Of a stretch of 11,929 bases of DNA, positions 6,973-11,929 are shown piece by piece; positions within the stretch are counted from its first letter, which is position 1, and every line of letters starts with the position of its first letter. The notes under the pieces were generated by a model. That model saw only the letters and a program-made list of their open reading frames with translations, was not told where the DNA came from and did no database searches. Source of the stretch: Lysobacterales bacterium (lineage in GTDB: Bacteria > Pseudomonadota > Gammaproteobacteria > Xanthomonadales > SZUA-36); contig SHZL01000057.1 in assembly GCA_009692275.1 (NCBI GenBank), forward strand, positions 1 through 11,929. Reading direction: 5' to 3'. Made by a program: the position numbers and the translations under genes.

Positions 6973-8061
6973 ATGCCGATTTTGACTGAACAGATTGTCA
7001 CTGACCTGGTGGCACGGGTGCAGGAGCCTGGCGGCGTCGATAACATTGTCAGCCTGGGCTGGCTGCAAGGTGTTGAAATTGAGCAGGATCGTGTAGCCGT
7101 GGACCTCAGGGCAGGCTATCCCATCGAAGGCATACGGGAGTTGGTAATTTCTGCGGTGCAGTCCGCTCTCCTGGCGGACTCGCGCATTGCCGGCGTCAGC
7201 GTAAACCTCAGCTGGCGTGTGTTTGCACACCAGGTCCAGGGCGACCTGAAGCCGATGAGCGAGATCAAGAACATCATTGCGGTAGCATCAGGCAAAGGGG
7301 GTGTTGGTAAGTCTACAACCGCGGTCAACCTTGCCTTGGCCCTGCAGGCGGACGGCGCCCGGGTGGGTATTCTGGATGCTGATATTTACGGCCCCAGTAT
7401 CCCCCGCATGCTGGGAATTTCGGGGCGACCTGAATCTGACGGAAAAAGAATCGTGCCGCAGCAGGCGCATGGATTGCAGGTGATGTCCATTGGTTTTATG
7501 GTTGAAGAGGACACACCGATGATTTGGCGAGGGCCCATGGTGACTTCGGCCCTGCAGCAATTATTGACTGAAACCAACTGGAAAGGCCTGGATTATCTCG
7601 TGGTAGACCTGCCGCCCGGGACGGGTGATATCCAGCTAACGCTTGCGCAAAAAGTGCCTGTCAGTGGTGCAGTCGTGGTAACTACACCCCAGGACATTGC
7701 TTTGCTGGACGCACGCAAGGCGGTGCAGATGTTCCGCAAGGTTAACGTTACGGTGCTTGGCATCGTGGAAAATATGAGCACCCACATCTGCGGTCATTGT
7801 GGCCACGAAGAAGCCATATTCGGCACAGGTGGTGGTGAAAAAATGTCACTGGAGTATTCACTTCCGCTGCTGGGGCAGTTGCCTCTGGCCACCCGGATCC
7901 GCTCCGACCTGGACCACGGCACTCCAACCCTGGTGGCGGAGCTTGAGTCTGAAATCTCTGCCAGTTACCGGCAATGCGCGCGCAGGCTCGCCTCGTTGTT
8001 GGCACGACGGCCACGGAGCCTGGAGCTGAATCTGCCACAGATCAATCTGCAAAACCGCTAA
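6973..8061 (+). CDS. apbC: Iron-sulfur cluster carrier protein ApbC (Mrp/Nbp35 family)
   Basis: This P-loop ATPase binds and transfers iron-sulfur clusters to apoproteins in the cytoplasm. From the ATG at 6973 it has 362 residues (E. coli Mrp 369). An N-terminal MIP18/DUF59-like domain covers about 1-85. The deviant Walker A is SGKGGVGKST (106-115), ILDADIYGPSIPRMLG is at 133-148, and VVDLPPGTGDIQLTLAQ at 210-226 is the family signature. The cluster-binding CxxC is C273/C276 within ICGHCGHEE. The frame stays open far upstream and offers another ATG at 6928, giving 377 residues. I chose 6973 because the length and N-terminus then fit the family and a purine-rich GAGAGG precedes it, although its spacing is short; GGGAG at 6957-6961 is the other possible site. 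It is followed by dcd after 64 bases and is probably cotranscribed with it. Confidence 0.96.
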   Translation: MPILTEQIVTDLVARVQEPGGVDNIVSLGWLQGVEIEQDRVAVDLRAGYPIEGIRELVISAVQSALLADSRIAGVSVNLSWRVFAHQVQGDLKPMSEIKNIIAVASGKGGVGKSTTAVNLALALQADGARVGILDADIYGPSIPRMLGISGRPESDGKRIVPQQAHGLQVMSIGFMVEEDTPMIWRGPMVTSALQQLLTETNWKGLDYLVVDLPPGTGDIQLTLAQKVPVSGAVVVTTPQDIALLDARKAVQMFRKVNVTVLGIVENMSTHICGHCGHEEAIFGTGGGEKMSLEYSLPLLGQLPLATRIRSDLDHGTPTLVAELESEISASYRQCARRLASLLARRPRSLELNLPQINLQNR

Positions 8062-8125
8062 TACGCGCTGGCAATCGGGTGCCTTGAGACGATCCGGCCA
8101 GTTTTGCAGAAAATCGGAGTACAAA

Positions 8126-8695
8126 ATGAGTATTAAACCCGACCGCTGGATCCGGCAGATGGCCGAGCAGCATGGAATGATCGAACCGTTTGAACCCGGC
8201 CAGGTCCGGCGCGCTGCAGATGGCACGGCACAGATATCTTATGGCACATCCAGCTACGGCTACGATGTCCGCTGTGCGCGTGAGTTCAAGATATTCACTA
8301 ACATCAATTCCGCCGTGGTAGACCCCAAGCGCTTCGATGCCAACAGCTTCGTGGATTTCAGCGGGGACGTGTGCATCATTCCCCCTAATTCATTTGCCCT
8401 GGCGCGCACCATTGAATACTTCCGTATCCCGCGCACGGTCCTGACGATCTGCCTCGGTAAGTCCACCTATGCACGTTGCGGGATTATCGTTAATGTGACT
8501 CCGCTTGAGCCGGAGTGGGAAGGTCATGTGACCCTCGAGTTTTCCAACACGACTCCGCTGCCTGCAAAAATTTACGCCAATGAAGGCGTGGCGCAATTCT
8601 TGTTTTTCGAATCCGATGAACCTTGCGAGCTGTCTTATGCGGAGCGGGCAGGTAAATACCAGGGACAAACAGGTGTCACCTTGCCCAAGGCCTGA
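8126..8695 (+). CDS. dcd: dCTP deaminase
   Basis: This enzyme deaminates dCTP to dUTP, which dUTPase then turns into dUMP for thymidylate synthesis. It has 189 residues, near the 188 of the pseudomonad protein and 193 of E. coli, and most of it matches the conserved core. Visible motifs are SYGTSSYGYDVR (38-49), GKSTYAR (111-117) with the active-site Ser113 and Arg117, and TLEFSN (136-141) with the catalytic Glu138. The C-terminal GKYQGQTGVTLPKA closes over nucleotide in known structures. The frame extends upstream to 8084, but GGAG at 8116-8119 lies 6 bases before the ATG at 8126, and the protein then begins MSIKPDRWIRQMAEQHGMI as in relatives. It follows apbC by 64 bases. Confidence 0.98.
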   Translation: MSIKPDRWIRQMAEQHGMIEPFEPGQVRRAADGTAQISYGTSSYGYDVRCAREFKIFTNINSAVVDPKRFDANSFVDFSGDVCIIPPNSFALARTIEYFRIPRTVLTICLGKSTYARCGIIVNVTPLEPEWEGHVTLEFSNTTPLPAKIYANEGVAQFLFFESDEPCELSYAERAGKYQGQTGVTLPKA

Positions 8696-8720
8696 GCTTG
8701 CCAATAACCCGAGCTTGCCA
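8694..8720. repeat. 10-bp direct repeat GAGCTTGCCA, two copies
   Basis: GAGCTTGCCA occurs at 8694-8703 and 8711-8720, a period of 17 bases. The first copy begins within the dcd stop codon and the second supplies one base of the A-run of the degS terminator. It may be a small tandem duplication. No function is evident. Confidence 0.7.
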
Positions 8721-8746
8721 AAAACGGCGGGCGAAGTTTAGCCGCC
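8720..8746 (-). terminator. Intrinsic terminator downstream of degS
   Basis: On the minus strand GGCGG (8746-8742) pairs with CCGCC (8730-8726) across an 11-base loop, and GTTTTT (8725-8720) follows, the standard layout of a Rho-independent terminator. A shifted pairing GGGCG/CGCCC is also possible. It starts 12 bases beyond the degS stop. Read on the plus strand the same stem has no T-run after it, so it is a weaker stop for dcd. Confidence 0.7.
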
Positions 8747-8758
8747 CGGGGGAGTGGC

Positions 8759-9883
8759 TCAGGGCATTGGCGGTTGTTGAATCAGGATCGCATAGGTGGA
8801 AAAAATCTCAGATCCTCTCTCAACCTCAATTTCCACCTTTGTGCCGGGCAGGGTAGAGGAGATCAGGAGGTTGAAGGCACGGATGTCATCGACCGCTGTA
8901 CCATTCAGCCTGGTGATGGTGTCTCCTTCCCGAATACCGGCATTCCATGCCGGAGAATCATGCACGACGCTGCGCACGTGAATTCCGCCCTTGGCCTGGA
9001 GATCACCATACCGGCTGGATGACGGCAGATTGGAAAACTGCGCGCCCAGCCATCCGCGGCTGACGGAACCGTAATCGATGATCTGTTGCATTACGTTCTG
9101 GGCGATGACCATGGGTATGGCAAAGCCGATATTCTGCGCACCCTGGATGCTTCCCAGGTTTCTTGCGCTGATTCCGATGAGTTCACCGCGGGCGTTAACC
9201 AGCGCCCCCCCACTGTTGCCCGCATTGATCGCCGCATCGGTCTGCAGGAACCCATCGGCAGTTGGTGATCCGATATTGTCCCTGCCCGTGGCGCTGATGA
9301 TGCCCATGGTAACCGTGTGGCTCAGGCCCAGTGCATTGCCGATCGCAAGCACAACATCGCCAACCCGCGGTGGTGGGTCCTGGGCGATGGGCACAGTTGG
9401 CAAACCGCTGAGGCTGACTTTCAACACGGCCAGATCGGTTTCGGGGTCAGAGCCAACCACCTGCGCACTGGCCAAACGACCATCCCATAAGGCAATCTTG
9501 ATGTTCTGTGCGCCGCTGATAACGTGGTGGTTGGTCAGGACATAGCCATCCTCGCTTACCAACACACCGGAACCCATATCCCGGCGCATGCGGTAAAGGT
9601 AACGTTCACCCAGCTCCCGCTGAACTTCGGGCGAAACCGGCTGCGGGTCCAGGGAACTGGTATAGATGCTCACCACGGCCGGGGCTGCGCGGTTGACTGC
9701 ATCTGCATACGACAGGGGCGCAGATGACGCAGAACTCTCCTGTGCAACTGGCGCGCCAGCTTCTTCCGGTTGCCGGCTCCGACTGAGCAGGGATGGCCAC
9801 AGGTACACCACAAGAAACGCAATAGCCAGACCCGTGACAATGCAGCGCAGCACAAAGTCCAGTAATTCAGTAGTTTTTTTCAT
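8759..9883 (-). CDS. degS: Membrane-anchored HtrA-family serine protease, DegS/AlgW type
   Basis: This is a periplasmic trypsin-like protease held by an N-terminal helix. In relatives it senses misfolded outer-membrane protein C-termini through its PDZ domain and makes the first cut in the anti-sigma factor RseA/MucA, releasing the envelope-stress sigma factor. It has 374 residues (E. coli DegS 355). An anchor helix covers about 11-31 with no signal-peptidase site evident. The catalytic triad is His120 (TNHHV), Asp150 (TDLAVLKV) and Ser224 (GNSGGAL). A single PDZ domain follows at about 277-370 (RGWLGAQ onward), where DegP and DegQ have two. The frame extends upstream to 10045, but the ATG at 9883 puts the anchor at the N-terminus; no strong Shine-Dalgarno precedes it. 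It diverges from petA and ends in a terminator at 8746-8720. Whether to call it DegS or AlgW is a matter of naming. Confidence 0.94.
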   Translation of the reverse strand: MKKTTELLDFVLRCIVTGLAIAFLVVYLWPSLLSRSRQPEEAGAPVAQESSASSAPLSYADAVNRAAPAVVSIYTSSLDPQPVSPEVQRELGERYLYRMRRDMGSGVLVSEDGYVLTNHHVISGAQNIKIALWDGRLASAQVVGSDPETDLAVLKVSLSGLPTVPIAQDPPPRVGDVVLAIGNALGLSHTVTMGIISATGRDNIGSPTADGFLQTDAAINAGNSGGALVNARGELIGISARNLGSIQGAQNIGFAIPMVIAQNVMQQIIDYGSVSRGWLGAQFSNLPSSSRYGDLQAKGGIHVRSVVHDSPAWNAGIREGDTITRLNGTAVDDIRAFNLLISSTLPGTKVEIEVERGSEIFSTYAILIQQPPMP

Positions 9884-9954
9884 GCCATGTAATGTATTTG
9901 AAGTGCCTTTCGGCGAAATGATGTTCAACTTGGTGCATTCTATCGGTAAATGCG

Positions 9955-9984
9955 TTGTTTCGCATGGCACCTTTCGGATAAAAT
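9955..9984 (+). promoter_or_regulatory. Putative sigma-70 promoter for petAB
   Basis: TTGTTT at 9955-9960 and TAAAAT at 9979-9984 are separated by 18 bases, a plausible sigma-70 promoter with a strong -10 and a weak -35. It would start transcription near 9991 and give petA a leader of about 115 bases. The -35 lies in the loop of the ATGCG/CGCAT inverted repeat. Confidence 0.4.
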
Positions 9985-10066
9985 GAGGCGTTTGACCGGT
10001 TGGCTGACTATTCAGGGCAAGTATTTCCAGGCGCCTTGTCAGCAATACCAGCCCGTCTGATACAGA

Positions 10067-10090
10067 GAAGACTCGTTAAAGAGCCTCTTC
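10067..10090 (+). promoter_or_regulatory. Stem-loop just upstream of the petA ribosome binding site
   Basis: GAAGACTC (10067-10074) pairs with GAG (10081-10083) plus TCTTC (10086-10090), giving eight base pairs with a two-base CC bulge and a GTTAAA loop. The petA Shine-Dalgarno GGAGA begins six bases later at 10096. In the mRNA this could affect stability or ribosome access. No T-run follows, so it is not a terminator. Confidence 0.5.
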
Positions 10091-10105
10091 CAGTTGGAGA
10101 AACAG

Positions 10106-10702
10106 ATGTCAACAGAGGGCGTGAATAATGGGCGGCGCCGGTTTCTTATCGCCACTACATCAGCCGTCGGAGCGACCGGGGTTGGTTTTGCCTCGGTGCC
10201 ATTCATCAAATCCTGGATGCCAAGCGCCAAGGCGCAGGCCATGGGAGCGCCCGTCACCGTAAATATTGAAGCCCTTGAAGTGGGACAACTCCTGAAAGTG
10301 CAGTGGCGCGGCCAAACCATTGGTATTTTGCGCCGCTCAGAGGAAACTCTTGCCTTGCTGCCTGAAGTAGATGATCGCTTGCGGGACCCGGATTCGCTGG
10401 AATCCGAACAGCCTCAGTTTGCCAAAAATGAAGCCCGTGCGTCCCGGCCGGAATTCCTGGTTGTAAACATGCATTGCACCCACCTTGGTTGCGTGCCGCA
10501 GTTGCTACCGGAGGTCAGGCCGGAGCCGTTTGATGGAGACTGGAAAGGTGGCTTTTTCTGTCCTTGCCATAAGTCCAGGTTCGATATGTCCGGGCGGGTA
10601 TACCAGGGCGTGCCGGCTCCAAAAAACTTGCGTATCCCCCCATATAGTTACATCACCGACCAGACGCTCCTGATTGGTGTTGACCCCGCAGGAGAAGCGT
10701 AA
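10106..10702 (+). CDS. petA: Ubiquinol-cytochrome c reductase Rieske iron-sulfur subunit
   Basis: This is the Rieske subunit of the cytochrome bc1 complex; its [2Fe-2S] cluster takes one electron from ubiquinol at the Qo site and hands it to cytochrome c1. It has 198 residues. A twin-arginine-like N-terminus (GRRRFL, 9-14) is followed by a hydrophobic anchor at about 15-33, as in Tat-exported Rieske proteins. Cluster ligands are C124 and H126 in CTHLGC, whose second cysteine is C129, and C152/H155 in CPCHKS, where C154 pairs with C129 in the usual disulfide. Box II has lysine where CPCHGS is usual. GGAGA at 10096-10100 places the start at ATG 10106 rather than the upstream TTG at 10094. The stop overlaps the petB start as TAATG, so the two are translationally coupled. 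Confidence 0.97.
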   Translation: MSTEGVNNGRRRFLIATTSAVGATGVGFASVPFIKSWMPSAKAQAMGAPVTVNIEALEVGQLLKVQWRGQTIGILRRSEETLALLPEVDDRLRDPDSLESEQPQFAKNEARASRPEFLVVNMHCTHLGCVPQLLPEVRPEPFDGDWKGGFFCPCHKSRFDMSGRVYQGVPAPKNLRIPPYSYITDQTLLIGVDPAGEA

Positions 10703-11929
10703 TGGACAAGCCGGCCAGCACGCTAAACAGGAAAGCGGGAGGGTTCATGAACTGGATTGATGAGCGCCTGCCAGTCACCCAGTTTTACAATGATCACCTG
10801 GCCAAATATTACGCTCCAAAGAATTTCAATTTCTGGTATTACATGGGCTCGCTGGCATTGCTGGTGCTGGTGCTGCAAATTATCACGGGTATTTTCCTGA
10901 CCATGAATTACAAGCCCTCGGCCGATATGGCGTTCGCCTCGGTTGAGTTCATCATGCGAGATGTGGACTTTGGCTGGTTGATTCGCTACATGCACTCGAC
11001 CGGCGCTTCGCTTTTCTTCATCGTGGTATACCTGCATATGTTCCGCGCCTTGCTCTACGGCTCACATCGCAAGCCACGCGAATTGCTGTGGGTGCTCGGA
11101 GTATTCATCTACCTTGCCCTGATGGCCGAAGCGTTCATGGGTTATGTGCTGCCCTGGGGGCAAATGTCCTACTGGGGCGCACAGGTGATCATTAACCTGT
11201 TTGGTGCCATCCCCGGCATCGGAGAACCGCTGACGGAGTGGATTCGCGGGGATTACTTCATTTCTGATGCTACGCTCAACCGGTTCTTTGCGTTGCACGT
11301 CATCGCCATCCCGCTTGCGCTGCTGGTGCTGGTTGTTCTTCACCTGGCGGCGCTGCACCAAACCGGCTCAAATAACCCCGACGGCATTGAAATAAAGAAA
11401 TTCAAGGATGACAAGGGCATTCCTCTTGATGGAATACCATTTCACCCTTACTACACCGTGAAGGATATTTTTGGTGTTTCCATGTTCCTGCTGATCATGG
11501 CTTTTATTATCTTTTTCTGGCCGGAGGCGGGTGGCTTGTTCCTTGAACCTGACAATTTCGTACCGGCTGATCCAATGGTAACTCCAATTCATATCAAGCC
11601 CGTGTGGTACTTCACACCGTTTTACGCAATCCTGAAGGCAGTGCCCGACAAATTGATCGGCGTCCTGTTGATGGGTGCTTCGGTCGTGATCCTGTTTTTC
11701 GTGCCCTGGATCGATCGTGCGCCGGTTAAATCGATTCGCTATCGCGGCTTGCAATACAAAGTTATGCTCGGCTTGTTCGCCGTGGCCTTTGTTCGTCTGG
11801 GCATGCTGGGAATGGCGGAAGGAACGCCCAGCCAAACCATAGAGATGCGGGTCTGGACCTTCGTATATTTTGTGTTTTTCATCTTGCTCTTCTTTTTGAG
11901 CCCCAAAGAGAAAACCAAGCCGGTACCTC
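10702..11929 (+). CDS. petB: Cytochrome b of the bc1 complex (3' end cut by window edge)
   Basis: This is the di-haem membrane subunit of the cytochrome bc1 complex, carrying both quinone sites. The ATG at 10702 opens 409 codons with no stop before the right edge. The sequence ends in KTKPVP, which in relatives lies a few residues from the C-terminus, so it is nearly complete. AGGAG at 10690-10694, 7 bases upstream, supports the start. About eight hydrophobic helices are visible. The haem ligands are H98 and H112 in the second helix and H199 and H214 in the fourth. Helix four therefore has 14 residues between its histidines, where mitochondrial and Rhodobacter proteins have 13. The Qo motif reads PVWY (300-303) rather than PEWY. 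It is full-length cytochrome b, not split into b6 and subunit IV. petC is expected next, outside the window. Confidence 0.97.
   Translation, partial: MDKPASTLNRKAGGFMNWIDERLPVTQFYNDHLAKYYAPKNFNFWYYMGSLALLVLVLQIITGIFLTMNYKPSADMAFASVEFIMRDVDFGWLIRYMHSTGASLFFIVVYLHMFRALLYGSHRKPRELLWVLGVFIYLALMAEAFMGYVLPWGQMSYWGAQVIINLFGAIPGIGEPLTEWIRGDYFISDATLNRFFALHVIAIPLALLVLVVLHLAALHQTGSNNPDGIEIKKFKDDKGIPLDGIPFHPYYTVKDIFGVSMFLLIMAFIIFFWPEAGGLFLEPDNFVPADPMVTPIHIKPVWYFTPFYAILKAVPDKLIGVLLMGASVVILFFVPWIDRAPVKSIRYRGLQYKVMLGLFAVAFVRLGMLGMAEGTPSQTIEMRVWTFVYFVFFILLFFLSPKEKTKPVP

Larger units (their letters stand above)
9884..10105. promoter_or_regulatory. Divergent degS-petA regulatory region
   Basis: This 222-base gap separates two divergent genes. 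It contains CCTTTCGG twice (9906-9913 and 9970-9977), each followed by AAATGA two or three bases later. It also has the inverted repeats GCATT/AATGC (9935-9939, 9949-9953) and ATGCG/CGCAT (9950-9954, 9961-9965), which share bases and so cannot both form. Toward degS there is a -10-like TAGAAT on the minus strand at 9942-9937 without a good -35. I found no convincing sigma-E promoter by eye. Confidence 0.5.

Noticed and set aside
8726..8746. The same stem as a terminator for dcd on the plus strand
   Set aside because: No T-run follows on the plus strand. The T-run exists only for minus-strand transcripts.
9884..10045. Upstream extension of degS by 54 residues
   Set aside because: It crosses the divergent promoter region and would place the membrane anchor internally. 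The ATG at 9883 gives a typical DegS N-terminus.
11368..11835. Minus-strand open frame of 155 codons inside petB
   Set aside because: The His/Gln/Asp-rich product is the usual antisense shadow of a membrane protein gene. petB itself is unambiguous.
1..11929. CRISPR array, mobile element, toxin-antitoxin or defence island
   Set aside because: No regularly spaced repeats, transposase, integrase or foreign-looking gene is visible. All coding space is filled by conserved housekeeping genes.

Overview
The window is an ordinary chromosomal housekeeping segment from a gammaproteobacterium, moderately GC-rich by eye. The assignment rests on a complete Rsx/Rnf gene order (rsxABCDG, then a partial rsxE), the metG-apbC-dcd neighbourhood familiar from Pseudomonas-type genomes, a Dcd very close to the pseudomonad type, and a DegS/AlgW-type protease next to a Rieske/cytochrome b pair. 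I cannot name a genus. I found no rRNA, tRNA, insertion sequence, prophage, toxin-antitoxin pair or CRISPR array, and no gene-free stretch longer than about 220 bases.

Left block, minus strand, read right to left (6801 to 1): metG, then rsxA, rsxB, rsxC, rsxD, rsxG and rsxE. RsxE is cut by the left window edge after 128 codons. The rsx genes overlap or nearly touch and start only 37 bp after metG, so they look like one translationally coupled operon that may also be read through from metG. Their products form a membrane complex that couples electron transfer between NADH and a low-potential carrier to ion movement. In E. coli it keeps SoxR reduced. The visible cofactor sites are three [4Fe-4S] motifs in RsxB, two in RsxC, covalent-FMN threonines in RsxD and RsxG, and paired membrane cysteines in RsxA and RsxE.

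Middle block, plus strand (6973 to 8695): apbC, a P-loop iron-sulfur cluster carrier, diverges from metG and is followed by dcd, dCTP deaminase. A short convergent gap (8696-8758) holds an intrinsic terminator that serves the opposing degS gene.

Right block: a degS-like membrane-anchored serine protease on the minus strand (9883 to 8759) diverges from petA and petB on the plus strand (10106 to the right edge). PetA is the Rieske iron-sulfur protein and PetB the cytochrome b of the bc1 complex. PetB is missing only its last few residues, and cytochrome c1 (petC) is expected just outside. The 222-bp divergent region between degS and petA is the most structured non-coding DNA here. It has a putative petA promoter, a repeated CCTTTCGG element, small overlapping hairpins, and a stem-loop directly before the petA ribosome binding site.

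I see no convincing undescribed system. The points worth a second look are lineage-variable features of cytochrome b and the Rieske protein, the structured degS-petA region, and the meeting of two conserved synteny blocks at the terminator.
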